From the NCBI GenBank assembly GCA_934378195.1, contig CAKRPO010000064.1:1-9786 (forward strand): 9,786 nt of DNA, given 5' to 3'. A program made the translations under genes and the position numbers. The stretch is from an uncultured Blautia sp. (GTDB lineage: Bacteria > Bacillota > Clostridia > Lachnospirales > Lachnospiraceae). This document shows, one piece after another, positions 1 to 8,041 of this stretch. Position 1 is the stretch's first letter, and each line of letters begins with the position of its first letter. The notes below the pieces were generated by a model. It ran no database searches, had not been told where the DNA came from, and was given only the letters and a program-made list of their open reading frames with translations.

Positions 1-3000
1 CCTGAGAAGATCAGAGAGTGGTCCAGAGGTGAGGTAACGAAACCGGAAACCATCAACTACCGTACTCTGAAACCGGAAAAGGACGGACTTTTCTGCGAAA
101 GAATTTTCGGGCCAAGCAAGGACTGGGAGTGCCATTGTGGTAAATACAAGAAAATCCGTTACAAAGGCGTTGTCTGCGACCGATGCGGTGTAGAAGTTAC
201 CAAAGCATCTGTCAGAAGAGAACGTATGGGACATATCGAGCTTGCAGCTCCGGTATCCCACATCTGGTATTTCAAGGGTATTCCGTCCCGTATGGGTCTG
301 ATCCTTGATCTGTCTCCGAGAACATTGGAAAAAGTTTTATACTTTGCTAACTATATCGTACTGGATCCGGCTGAGTCCGGACTTCAGTACAAACAGGTAC
401 TCACTGAGAAAGAGTACCAGGATGCCCGTGAAGCATACGGATATGGTTTCCGTGTAGGAATGGGTGCTGAATCCATCATGGAACTTCTGAAAGCAATCGA
501 TCTTGAAAAAGACGCTGCTGAACTGAAGGCAGAGCTTGTTGATGCGACTGGACAGAAACGTGCCAGAATCATCAAGAGACTGGAAGTTGTAGAATCCTTC
601 CGTGAATCCGGAAACCGTCCGGAATGGATGATCATGACAGCAATCCCGGTAATTCCGCCGGATCTGCGTCCTATGGTACAGCTTGATGGTGGACGTTTTG
701 CAACATCTGACCTGAATGATCTGTACAGAAGAATCATCAACCGTAACAATCGTCTGAAACGTCTTCTGGAGCTTGGCGCACCGGATATCATTGTCCGCAA
801 CGAAAAACGTATGCTTCAGGAAGCAGTAGATGCCCTGATCGACAACGGTCGTCGTGGTCGTCCGGTAACAGGACCTGGAAACAGAGCACTGAAATCCCTT
901 TCTGATATGCTGAAAGGTAAATCCGGACGTTTCCGTCAGAACCTGCTCGGTAAACGAGTTGACTACTCTGGACGTTCTGTTATCGTCGTTGGACCGGAAC
1001 TGAAAATTTATCAGTGTGGTCTTCCGAAAGAAATGGCTATTGAGCTGTTCAAACCTTTCGTTATGAAAGAACTGGTTGCAAACGGAACTTCTCATAATAT
1101 CAAGAATGCCAAGAAAATGGTTGAGAAACTTCAGCCGGAAGTCTGGGATGTTCTCGAAGATGTTATCAAAGAACATCCGGTTATGCTGAACCGTGCACCT
1201 ACACTGCATCGTCTGGGTATCCAGGCATTCGAGCCAATCCTTGTAGAAGGTAAAGCTATCAAACTTCATCCACTCGTTTGTACTGCGTTCAACGCTGACT
1301 TCGATGGTGACCAGATGGCTGTTCATCTTCCGCTTTCACAGGAAGCTCAGGCAGAGTGCCGTTTCCTTCTGCTCTCACCGAACAACCTTCTGAAACCTTC
1401 AGATGGTGGCCCTGTAGCCGTTCCTTCACAGGATATGGTCCTCGGTATCTACTATCTGACACAGGAAAGACCTGGTAACCCGGGTGAAGGTAAGTTCTTC
1501 AAGAGCGTTAACGAAGCAATCCTTGCTTACGAAAATAAAGTTATTACTCTTCAGTCCAGAATCAAGGTTCGTATTACCAAGACAATGCCGGACGGAACAG
1601 AGATGACAGGTATCGTAGAGTCCACACTTGGACGTTTCCTGTTCAACGAGATCCTTCCTCAGGACCTTGGCTTCGTAGACAGAAGCATTCCGGGTAATGA
1701 ACTTCTTTTGGAAGTTGATTTCCTGGTAGGTAAGAAACAGCTGAAGAAAATCCTGGAAAAAGTTATCAACACACATGGAGCTACCAAGACTGCAGAGGTT
1801 CTTGATGATATCAAGGCAACCGGTTACAAGTACTCTACACGTGCAGCGATGACCGTATCCATTTCTGATATGACTGTGCCGCCTCAGAAACCTGAGATGA
1901 TCCAGAATGCACAGAATATCGTTGATAAGATCACAAAGAACTACAAACGTGGTCTGATCACTGAAGAAGAACGTTACAAAGAAGTTGTTGAAACATGGAA
2001 GAAGACTGATGATGAGCTTACCAAAGCACTTCTGGATGGTCTTGACAAATACAACAACATCTTCATGATGGCTGACTCCGGTGCCCGTGGTTCTGATAAA
2101 CAGATCAAACAGCTTGCCGGTATGCGTGGTCTGATGGCCGATACAACTGGTCATACGATCGAACTTCCTATCAAGTCAAACTTCCGTGAAGGTCTTGAAG
2201 TACTGGAATACTTCATGTCCGCACATGGAGCTCGTAAAGGTATGTCCGATACCGCTCTTCGTACAGCCGACTCTGGTTACCTGACCAGACGAATGGTTGA
2301 TGTATCTCAGGAACTGATCGTTCGTGAAATGGACTGCTGTGAAAACAGACCGGAAATCTCTGGTATGTATGTCAAAGGTTTCATGGATGGAAAAGAAGAG
2401 ATCGAAAATCTTCAGGAACGTATCACAGGCCGTTTTGCCTGCGAGACCATCACAAATAAAGATGGTGAAGTTCTTGTTAAAGCAAACCATATGATCACAC
2501 CAAGACGTGCTGCACGTATCATGAGTGAGGGTGTAAGCAAAGAAGGTGGACCGATCGAAGAAGTTAAGATCCGTACAATCCTGACCTGTAAGTGCAAAGT
2601 TGGTGTCTGCGCGAAATGTTATGGTGCAAACATGGCAACAGGTGAAGCTGTTCAGGTTGGTGAAGCTGTTGGTATTATCGCAGCTCAGTCTATCGGTGAG
2701 CCTGGTACACAGCTGACCATGCGTACATTCCATAGTGGTGGTGTAGCCGGTGGAGATATCACACAGGGTCTTCCTCGAGTTGAGGAGCTTTTTGAGGCAA
2801 GAAAACCGAAAGGTCTTGCTATCATCACTGAGATTCCTGGTGTTGCTGTTATCAATGACACCAAGAAGAAACGTGAGATCATTGTAACAAATCCGGAGAA
2901 CGGAGATTCCAAGACATACCTGATTCCTTATGGATCTCGTATCAAGATTGCAGACGGACAGGTTCTGGAAGCTGGTGATGAACTTACAGAAGGTAGTGTA

Positions 3001-3630
3001 AATCCACACGATATCCTGAGAATTAAGGGTGTTCGTGCTGTACAGGATTACATGATCCGTGAAGTTCAGCGAGTATATCGTCTCCAGGGTGTAGAAATCA
3101 GCGATAAGCATATCGAGGTTCTTGTTCGTCAGATGCTGAAGAAGATCCGTATCGAAGATAACGGAGATACAGATTTCCTTCCGGGAACACTCGTAGATGT
3201 TCTTGAGTTCGAAGAAGTTAACGAAAACCTTGAAAAAGAAGGAAAGACACCGGCAGAAGGTAAACAGGTAATGCTTGGTATTACCAAGGCTTCTCTGGCA
3301 ACGGATTCCTTCCTGTCAGCAGCATCCTTCCAGGAAACAACCAAAGTCCTGACAGAAGCTGCAATCAAAGGTAAAGTTGACCATCTGGTTGGCCTGAAGG
3401 AAAACGTTATTATTGGTAAACTGATTCCTGCAGGTACAGGTCTGAAACGCTACAGAGACATCCAGCTGGATACCGGCATGCCGGAGGAAGAACCAGCAGT
3501 GGAAGAAGAAACAGCAGAAGAACTTCCGGCAGATGAAGAGACCATTACACCGGAAGAGACAGCTGATGCAGACGATGAAATGCTCGATGCAGAAGAAGTT
3601 TCTGAAGATACAGATACAACAGAAGAATAA
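1..3630 (+). CDS. rpoC: DNA-directed RNA polymerase subunit beta' (5'-truncated by window edge)
   Basis: Beta' forms one half of the RNA polymerase catalytic cleft. The frame is open from base 1, and by comparison with Bacillota homologues only about 20 N-terminal residues are missing; 1209 residues are visible. Seen in order (visible numbering): the N-terminal zinc site with Cys44, Cys46, Cys59 and Cys62; the rudder/lid region; the invariant NADFDGD motif that holds the catalytic Mg2+ at residues 431-437 (bases 1291-1311); the second zinc site with Cys779 or Cys780 plus Cys863, Cys870 and Cys873; and the bridge helix/trigger loop block [15 protein letters not shown] just after it. The last roughly 50 residues are a Glu/Asp-rich tail that looks disordered. 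An internal ATG at 226 is only the first Met in the visible part and is not the real start. Codon use is strongly biased, as expected for a highly expressed gene. rpoB should lie just upstream, outside the window. Confidence 0.99.
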   Translation, partial: PEKIREWSRGEVTKPETINYRTLKPEKDGLFCERIFGPSKDWECHCGKYKKIRYKGVVCDRCGVEVTKASVRRERMGHIELAAPVSHIWYFKGIPSRMGLILDLSPRTLEKVLYFANYIVLDPAESGLQYKQVLTEKEYQDAREAYGYGFRVGMGAESIMELLKAIDLEKDAAELKAELVDATGQKRARIIKRLEVVESFRESGNRPEWMIMTAIPVIPPDLRPMVQLDGGRFATSDLNDLYRRIINRNNRLKRLLELGAPDIIVRNEKRMLQEAVDALIDNGRRGRPVTGPGNRALKSLSDMLKGKSGRFRQNLLGKRVDYSGRSVIVVGPELKIYQCGLPKEMAIELFKPFVMKELVANGTSHNIKNAKKMVEKLQPEVWDVLEDVIKEHPVMLNRAPTLHRLGIQAFEPILVEGKAIKLHPLVCTAFNADFDGDQMAVHLPLSQEAQAECRFLLLSPNNLLKPSDGGPVAVPSQDMVLGIYYLTQERPGNPGEGKFFKSVNEAILAYENKVITLQSRIKVRITKTMPDGTEMTGIVESTLGRFLFNEILPQDLGFVDRSIPGNELLLEVDFLVGKKQLKKILEKVINTHGATKTAEVLDDIKATGYKYSTRAAMTVSISDMTVPPQKPEMIQNAQNIVDKITKNYKRGLITEEERYKEVVETWKKTDDELTKALLDGLDKYNNIFMMADSGARGSDKQIKQLAGMRGLMADTTGHTIELPIKSNFREGLEVLEYFMSAHGARKGMSDTALRTADSGYLTRRMVDVSQELIVREMDCCENRPEISGMYVKGFMDGKEEIENLQERITGRFACETITNKDGEVLVKANHMITPRRAARIMSEGVSKEGGPIEEVKIRTILTCKCKVGVCAKCYGANMATGEAVQVGEAVGIIAAQSIGEPGTQLTMRTFHSGGVAGGDITQGLPRVEELFEARKPKGLAIITEIPGVAVINDTKKKREIIVTNPENGDSKTYLIPYGSRIKIADGQVLEAGDELTEGSVNPHDILRIKGVRAVQDYMIREVQRVYRLQGVEISDKHIEVLVRQMLKKIRIEDNGDTDFLPGTLVDVLEFEEVNENLEKEGKTPAEGKQVMLGITKASLATDSFLSAASFQETTKVLTEAAIKGKVDHLVGLKENVIIGKLIPAGTGLKRYRDIQLDTGMPEEEPAVEEETAEELPADEETITPEETADADDEMLDAEEVSEDTDTTEE

Positions 3631-3641
3631 TAAAGATATAG

Positions 3642-3680
3642 AATCCTCTGGCCATTTCGGTGGTCAGGGGATTTTTGCTT
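3642..3680 (+). terminator. Intrinsic terminator after rpoC
   Basis: A 13-bp stem (3642-3654 paired with 3661-3673, including two G-U pairs) has a 6-base loop TTTCGG and is followed by a T-rich run. It begins 11 bases after the rpoC stop and should end the rpoB-rpoC transcript. The kinase operon downstream therefore needs its own promoter. Confidence 0.9.
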
Positions 3681-3795
3681 TGTTACATATTTTTGAAAAA
3701 TCCTGGAGAAGTTTACAGTTGACCTGTGGTTTTATAACACGAACTGGAAAAATATGAATATTGTATGAAAAAATCAGGAAGAATATCGAAAATTA

Positions 3796-3824
3796 CAGAC
3801 ATGGATTTATTTGCATGCTATAAT
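3796..3824 (+). promoter_or_regulatory. Candidate sigma-A promoter of the kinase operon
   Basis: A perfect TATAAT at 3819-3824 is preceded by TGC, giving an extended -10. A weak -35, CAGACA, lies at 3796-3801 with a 17-base spacer. Transcription would start near 3831, giving a leader of about 107 bases before the kinase start codon. The poor -35 with an extended -10 suggests moderate or activator-assisted expression. Confidence 0.65.
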
Positions 3825-3825
3825 G

Positions 3826-3841
3826 AAACCAATTAAGGTTT
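3826..3841 (+). repeat. Short inverted repeat over the predicted transcription start
   Basis: AAACC (3826-3830) and GGTTT (3837-3841) flank AATTAA, exactly where transcription of the kinase operon is predicted to begin. The arms are only 5 bp, so chance is possible. It is listed because two further, stronger inverted repeats follow in the same leader. Confidence 0.3.
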
Positions 3842-3850
3842 TGAGAATAT

Positions 3851-3867
3851 GTCATGCATTGCATGAC
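3851..3867. promoter_or_regulatory. Perfect 17-base palindrome, candidate operator
   Basis: GTCATGCA and TGCATGAC form perfect 8-bp arms around a single central T, about 20 bases after the predicted transcription start. A dyad with almost no loop cannot fold into a good RNA hairpin, so it reads better as a DNA site for a dimeric regulator. The half-site TTGCATG also occurs at 3811-3817, overlapping the extended -10, which would fit a second contact point. The regulator is not known. Confidence 0.5.
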
Positions 3868-3882
3868 GCGCATCTCACAGCA

Positions 3883-3900
3883 AGAATGCAGAGGCATTCT
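3883..3900 (+). repeat. Leader hairpin upstream of the kinase ribosome site
   Basis: AGAATGC (3883-3889) and GCATTCT (3894-3900) are perfect 7-bp arms around the tetraloop AGAG. In RNA this makes a compact hairpin ending 23 bases before the ribosome binding site. It has no T-run, so it is not a terminator. It may stabilise the leader or control translation. Confidence 0.45.
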
Positions 3901-3923
3901 CGAACAGATGAAAGAGCAGCAGG

Positions 3924-3931
3924 AAAGGAGG
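3924..3931 (+). promoter_or_regulatory. Ribosome binding site that fixes the kinase start
   Basis: AAAGGAGG sits 6 bases before ATG 3938. The same frame is open further upstream, with ATGs at 3854 and 3908, but neither has a Shine-Dalgarno sequence and the 3854 ATG lies inside the palindrome. The kinase start is therefore placed at 3938. Confidence 0.85.
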
Positions 3932-3937
3932 GGGAAG

Positions 3938-5743
3938 ATGGATAAGCAGCTGCCGGTTTCTGTATGGCCGGAATGGAAGATTACAGAAAAGATCGGAGAA
4001 GGATCTTTTGGCAAAGTTTATAAAGCATGCCGGAGTGAGCAGGGCACGACATTCTATTCAGCTATCAAAGTTATCACGATTCCCTCGAATCCTGGAGAAC
4101 TGAGCAGTGTTCGCTCTGAAAGTCCGAATGAGCAGTCGGTAAAGGAATATTTTCAGGGACTTGTTGATGAGTGTATTCAGGAAGTCAGCACCATGGAATA
4201 TTTCAGAGGAAACTCCCATGTTGTTTCTGTTGAGGACTATAAAGTAGTTGAGTATCTGGATGATATCGGCTGGGATATCTATATCCGCATGGAATATCTT
4301 ACCAGCTTTATGGAATATTGTGCCGGACGTGCACTTTCAGAGGATGATGTACTTCGACTTGGCATAGACCTCTGTAAAGCACTGGAGTATTGTCAGTGTC
4401 AGAATATCATTCACAGAGATATCAAGCCGGAGAATATTTTTGTATCCAGATTTGATGAGTTTAAGCTTGGAGACTTTGGAATTGCCCGTGAACTGGAACG
4501 TACGATGAGTGGACTTTCAAAGAAAGGTACATATTCCTACATGGCACCGGAGATGTACAAGGGTGAGGCTTACGATGCCAGAGTGGATATTTATTCACTT
4601 GGAATTGTTTTGTATAAACTGCGTAATCACAACAGACTGCCGTTTATCAGTCTGGAGAAGCAGCTGATCACATACAGGGATAAAGAAAATGCTCTGAACA
4701 GACGTATGGCAGGTGAGGAACTTCCAAGACCCGTACAGGCGGGAAATGCTTTTGCGGAAGTTATTCTCAAGGCATGTGCCTATAATCGTGAGGAACGATT
4801 TGCAAATGCAGAAGAATTCCGGGAAGCACTGGAACGTGTAAAGGCAGAAGGTACTCCCGTAAGAGCAGAGCATATTCATAAGAAGAGGGAAACTCACAGT
4901 ACATCATCAGACAGTCCAAAGAAGCAAAAGACACAGGCTTTGCCGAAGACTCCGTTTCCTGCAGGAAAACCAGCAGAAGCAGAAGACACAGAAGGTACTG
5001 TAGTTGTACGAAGAGAAACAGCAGAGAGAAAAACTGTGAGAAAGAATTCTGCGTCACCGGAAGTGCGCAATAAAATAGCTGCTGCACCTAAACGTAAGGC
5101 AGAAGCAGAACGGAAGCTACAGAAATCAAGAAAAGGATTTGAACCATTGATTGCTGCGGTTATCATAATGTTTGTGGCAGTCTGCGTTATTGTTGGTGTC
5201 TTTATCTGGCTGCTCAGAGAAAATGCAGAATTGCAGCGTCTGAAGCAATCTGTTACACAGACTGTTCAGACAGCAGAGAGTAAACAGTTACAGGAGACAT
5301 TGGAGAAGATACAGACCCAGGCAACAGAAATCAGTGATAATCTGAATTCTTATAGCTGGATCGGTTCAGAAGATGAAGGAAAGATCAGTTATCTGAAGCA
5401 GTTGAGTGATGGAAGCTGGCAGGTAAGGAAGATTCTGATCTATCCATCGCTTTCTGAAGATAAACAATATGAAGAATACTATTATTGGAAGAATGAATTG
5501 TTTTTTGCCTATATCTGGTCGGACAGCAGCACATCCAGTGATGTGAAAGATGGTCAGCAGAAGATTGACCGTTATTATTATGAGGATGGAAAGCTTGTAC
5601 GTTGGATTGATGAGAATAACCGTTGTCATGATAATGAAACGGATAATGATGAATACGTCAGCAGAGGAGAAAAGTACCAGGAACGGGCAGATGAATACAA
5701 AAGTGAATTGAATCTGTCATCAGAAGGAAATTCGGCATCATAG
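3938..5743 (+). CDS. Membrane Hanks-type Ser/Thr protein kinase with non-PASTA extracytoplasmic domain
   Basis: This 601-residue receptor-like kinase should transfer phosphate from ATP to Ser/Thr of target proteins. The kinase domain (about residues 10-310) is complete: glycine loop GEGSFG at 20-25, catalytic Lys44, likely helix C Glu82, HRD with Asp161, Lys163 and Asn166, DFG Asp179, and APE at 203-205. The Arg in HRD implies control by activation-loop phosphorylation. Residues about 315-400 form a basic linker rich in Thr, Lys and Ala, including EGTVVVRR around Thr354. One hydrophobic helix spans about 404-426, then a coiled coil about 427-470, then an outer domain to 601. That outer domain contains two similar aromatic motifs, YYYWKNELFFAYIW (514-527) and YYYEDGKLVRWID (546-558). 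It has no PASTA repeats, unlike PrkC/PknB. The PP2C gene follows 50 bases later in the same operon. The kinase call is firm; the stimulus and targets are unknown. Confidence 0.95.
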   Translation: MDKQLPVSVWPEWKITEKIGEGSFGKVYKACRSEQGTTFYSAIKVITIPSNPGELSSVRSESPNEQSVKEYFQGLVDECIQEVSTMEYFRGNSHVVSVEDYKVVEYLDDIGWDIYIRMEYLTSFMEYCAGRALSEDDVLRLGIDLCKALEYCQCQNIIHRDIKPENIFVSRFDEFKLGDFGIARELERTMSGLSKKGTYSYMAPEMYKGEAYDARVDIYSLGIVLYKLRNHNRLPFISLEKQLITYRDKENALNRRMAGEELPRPVQAGNAFAEVILKACAYNREERFANAEEFREALERVKAEGTPVRAEHIHKKRETHSTSSDSPKKQKTQALPKTPFPAGKPAEAEDTEGTVVVRRETAERKTVRKNSASPEVRNKIAAAPKRKAEAERKLQKSRKGFEPLIAAVIIMFVAVCVIVGVFIWLLRENAELQRLKQSVTQTVQTAESKQLQETLEKIQTQATEISDNLNSYSWIGSEDEGKISYLKQLSDGSWQVRKILIYPSLSEDKQYEEYYYWKNELFFAYIWSDSSTSSDVKDGQQKIDRYYYEDGKLVRWIDENNRCHDNETDNDEYVSRGEKYQERADEYKSELNLSSEGNSAS

Positions 5744-5793
5744 GAGAATTTGGCATTTTAAGAGAAACGATACATTACAGGAAAGGACGGAAT

Positions 5794-6621
5794 ATGGCCT
5801 ATCAGATTGAATATGCATATACATGTCATATAGGAAAGATCCGCAATAATAATGAGGATAATTTCTGGTGCTGCGGCGACAGTCTGGAAGCGCAGAATCA
5901 GGGAATGAGCCATATTCGCAGCGGACGTATGAAGCAGTCAGAATATCCACTGCTTGCAGTTTTTGATGGTATGGGCGGTGAAAGCTGCGGAGAAATGGCT
6001 GCCTTTCTTGCAGCAGAGTCCTGCGGAGAACATTACAAAACAACAAAAGAAGCAATGCGACAGGAACCAGAAGATTTTCTGAAAGATCTTTGCGAAACGA
6101 TGAATCAGGCAATCTGTGATTATAGCAGAGAAAACAGAATCAGCAGTATGGGAACGACTGCAGCGCTTCTTGCTTTTGCGGAAGAAGCTGTTTACAGCTG
6201 TAATCTTGGAGACAGCCGGATATATCGAACTGATAATGAGAAATTTTATCAGATTTCAGAAGATCATGTCCTGGGCCGAAGTTTGTTTGGCAAGGCACCA
6301 CTGACGCAGTATCTTGGAATGGAAGAAGAAAATCTTCAGCTGGAACCTTCTATCAGCAGACAGGAAATCAAACCAGGAGATCGTTTCCTTCTGTGCTCCG
6401 ATGGGATTACAGATATGCTTTCTGATGGAGAAATCGCAGATATTCTCAGCAGGGATATATCGGTGGAAGATACGGTAGAGATTCTTGTCGACAGGGCATT
6501 GAAAAAGGGTGGCAGAGATAATATTACAGTTGTTTTATGTGAGATCGCGGAACAGCCACGTAATATGTTCCAACGTCTGTTAAACTGGTTTCGTAAGCAG
6601 AATGAGGGTGACATACAATGA
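5794..6621 (+). CDS. PP2C-family Ser/Thr protein phosphatase
   Basis: This 275-residue cytoplasmic phosphatase should remove phosphate from Ser/Thr using two metal ions, opposing the kinase encoded just upstream. The family signatures are present in order: RNNNEDN at 17-23 with Asp22, FDGMGG at 57-62 with metal ligand Asp58 and Gly59, GDSR near Asp140, SDGITD with Asp203 and Asp207, and GGRDNIT with metal ligand Asp242. Length is slightly above the usual 240-260 of the PrpC/Stp group, because of an insert at about residues 30-48 between the first two motifs. There is no signal peptide or membrane segment. An AGGAAAGGA ribosome site precedes ATG 5794. The stop overlaps the next start (ATGA at 6618-6621), implying translational coupling. 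No catalytic residue appears to be missing. Confidence 0.95.
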   Translation: MAYQIEYAYTCHIGKIRNNNEDNFWCCGDSLEAQNQGMSHIRSGRMKQSEYPLLAVFDGMGGESCGEMAAFLAAESCGEHYKTTKEAMRQEPEDFLKDLCETMNQAICDYSRENRISSMGTTAALLAFAEEAVYSCNLGDSRIYRTDNEKFYQISEDHVLGRSLFGKAPLTQYLGMEEENLQLEPSISRQEIKPGDRFLLCSDGITDMLSDGEIADILSRDISVEDTVEILVDRALKKGGRDNITVVLCEIAEQPRNMFQRLLNWFRKQNEGDIQ

Positions 6622-7847
6622 AAAACAGGATGCAGGATCTGGATTTTGAGCAGACAGTGGCATTTGATTCTGTAAAGGATTTCGAATTTACAAGAAAAGC
6701 TGCACAGAGATTTCGCCAGGTAGTCAGTCTGGATGGTTTCGAGGATGAAGACGCCGACGTTATTTTTCACTATTTATATAAAGAAATGGAGCTTGTCTCT
6801 TTTGGCGATCATCTGAAACGCTATATTTATGAGAGGGCAGGACTTGAGGAACCTTATAACGAAGTTACACAGGATATTTACAGAGATATCGTGATCGAGT
6901 CTTTTCATGAGACCTGTACACCGAAGTCTATGAATCCGACTTCGACGAAATTGACGTCGTTGGTAAATAACTGGCTGACACAGGCTTCTGTCAAAAGAGA
7001 GACTGTTTTTTTATTGGGATTTGGACTTCGTATGAGTGCGGAAGATGTATCCGATTTCCTGACAAGAGTGCTGAGAGAGCAGGATTTCGATTTTCACAAT
7101 CCGGATGAGGTGATCTACTGGTACTGCTATTCGCAACAGCTTGGTTATCACAAGGCAGAGGAACTGAAAAAAAAGTATGAAGAGTTGGAACCGAATGAAA
7201 GTTACAAAGATGCACCACTGGTATATTCTGGTAAGATCTGTCTGGACACAGAGGAGAAACTGCTTCAATATCTGGCATATGTAAAGGTGGGAGCCGATGA
7301 TCCGATGTCTGAGAAAAGTAAGGCTTATCAGGAGTTTGTCCGACTTCTTACTCACGCAAAAGAGATCATCGCGAAGATGTATCAGGGGGATGAAGTGGAA
7401 AAGTCCCGCAATAAAGTGTGGAATATTTCGGATATTACGGATTCGGATGTGGAAAAAGTCATCTGTAGTGGGATTCCGGTCAACAAGATGGGAAATCTCA
7501 AGAAGATGTCTGCGTCAATCCTTGCAAAGCATTTCAGCCAGAAACGCTTCAGTCGTCAGCGCATCAACAGTATTTTGAATCATAAATTTCCGGTGGAGCG
7601 TTTTGATCTGATCACGCTGGAATTCTTCATTATTTCGCAGGAGATGCAGGATGATGATCCGTACAACCGTTATCATCATTTCCTTGAGGAGATACAGGAA
7701 ATTCTTAAGAAATGTGGAATGAGCGAGATTTACATAGTCAATCCATATGAATGCTTTTTGCTGATGTGTCTTCTCACGGACTGTCCACTGGCTGTTTTTG
7801 CGGATATATGGGAGATGTCTTATGAAGAAGAGAAGCAAGAAGGATAA
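6618..7847 (+). CDS. Uncharacterised helical protein of the kinase-phosphatase operon
   Basis: I do not recognise a named domain in this 409-residue protein. It starts at ATG 6618, overlapping the phosphatase stop by 4 bases, with GAGGGTG at 6603-6609 as ribosome site. It has no signal peptide and no clear membrane helix, so it is probably cytoplasmic. The N-terminus is acidic and contains FEQTVAFD (Thr13), which resembles phospho-Thr sites read by FHA domains. The body appears almost wholly alpha-helical. Visible landmarks are a block around LLGFGLRMSAEDVSDFL (132-148), an aromatic VIYWYCYSQQLGYHKAEEL stretch (165-183) leading into a Lys/Glu-rich helix, a basic segment with KRFSRQRINSIL (309-320), and a C-terminal hydrophobic block after NPYECF (375-380). 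Tight coupling suggests it is a substrate, scaffold or effector of the kinase/phosphatase pair; this is inference. It carries no helix-turn-helix or catalytic motif that I can defend. Confidence 0.85.
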   Translation: MKNRMQDLDFEQTVAFDSVKDFEFTRKAAQRFRQVVSLDGFEDEDADVIFHYLYKEMELVSFGDHLKRYIYERAGLEEPYNEVTQDIYRDIVIESFHETCTPKSMNPTSTKLTSLVNNWLTQASVKRETVFLLGFGLRMSAEDVSDFLTRVLREQDFDFHNPDEVIYWYCYSQQLGYHKAEELKKKYEELEPNESYKDAPLVYSGKICLDTEEKLLQYLAYVKVGADDPMSEKSKAYQEFVRLLTHAKEIIAKMYQGDEVEKSRNKVWNISDITDSDVEKVICSGIPVNKMGNLKKMSASILAKHFSQKRFSRQRINSILNHKFPVERFDLITLEFFIISQEMQDDDPYNRYHHFLEEIQEILKKCGMSEIYIVNPYECFLLMCLLTDCPLAVFADIWEMSYEEEKQEG

Positions 7848-7861
7848 TAGAATATATCAGA

Positions 7862-7940
7862 TCTGAGATGACTCCCACTTCTGTAGGTGGAGAGCAACAA
7901 ATCAGTATCAGTGATGGGAGTCAATCCCCCATCTGACAGA
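7862..7940 (+). other. Structured intergenic RNA element downstream of the kinase operon
   Basis: Between the last gene of the operon and its terminator lies a foldable segment. Perfect arms GACTCCCA (7870-7877) and TGGGAGTC (7915-7922) enclose 37 bases. Outer pairing adds TCTG (7862-7865) with CAGA (7937-7940) and AGAT (7866-7869) with ATCT (7931-7934). Competing folds also exist: CCAC (7875-7878) with GTGG (7887-7890), and GATGGG (7913-7918) with CCCATC (7928-7933). Mutually exclusive folds upstream of a terminator recall switch RNAs, but the element sits at the 3' end of an operon. It could instead be a small RNA, a repeated intergenic RNA, or the end of a lost IS200/IS605-type element. 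No family can be assigned from sequence alone. Confidence 0.4.
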
Positions 7941-7951
7941 GATAAAAAAGG

Positions 7952-7993
7952 CCCTGCCAAATCGGATGAACCGGAATGGCAGGGATTTTCTTT
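7952..7993. terminator. Bidirectional intrinsic terminator between convergent genes
   Basis: CCCTGCCA (7952-7959) pairs perfectly with TGGCAGGG (7977-7984), with a small inner CGG/CCG stem. The plus strand continues ATTTTCTTT. On the minus strand the stem is followed by six T (from AAAAAA at 7944-7949). It can therefore stop both the kinase operon and the minus-strand serine hydrolase transcript. Confidence 0.85.
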
Positions 7994-8034
7994 ATGTAAT
8001 AGGAAATTACTCCGTAATGTTCCTATTACATAAA
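7991..8034. repeat. Long perfect inverted repeat (15-bp arms) next to the terminator
   Basis: TTTATGTAATAGGAA (7991-8005) and its exact reverse complement (8020-8034) flank an inner 5-bp stem ATTAC/GTAAT with loop TCC and one unpaired G (8019). The result is a nearly continuous 20-bp stem. No T-run follows on either strand, so it is not a typical terminator. It lies 7 bases beyond the stop of the minus-strand serine hydrolase. It may protect that transcript's 3' end, or be a copy of a dispersed palindromic repeat. Confidence 0.75.
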
Positions 8035-8041
8035 AATGTAT

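Noticed and set aside
337..3368. Several long minus-strand open frames opposite rpoC
   Set aside because: They are by-products of the biased codon use of rpoC; they are Cys/Phe/Thr-rich and lack ribosome sites or family features.
3719..3738. TTGACC (3719-3724) with nearby TATAAC (3733-3738) as a promoter after rpoC
   Set aside because: The spacer is only 8 bases; no -10 lies at 16-18 bases. TTTACA at 3712-3717 gives a 15-base spacer to TATAAC, still short and weak.
3854..3937. N-terminal extension of the kinase to ATG 3854 or 3908
   Set aside because: The frame is open, but neither ATG has a ribosome site, the first lies in the palindrome, and the residues show no kinase-family similarity. 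AAAGGAGG before 3938 is decisive.
6930..6967. Short inverted repeats CGAAGTC/GACTTCG and CGACG/CGTCG inside the third operon gene
   Set aside because: They lie within the coding sequence, have short arms and no associated signal; probably chance.
7868..7936. A 22-codon reading frame starting ATGACTCCC and ending TGA within the structured segment
   Set aside because: No convincing ribosome site precedes it, and its bases are constrained by the inverted repeat, so an RNA explanation is preferred.
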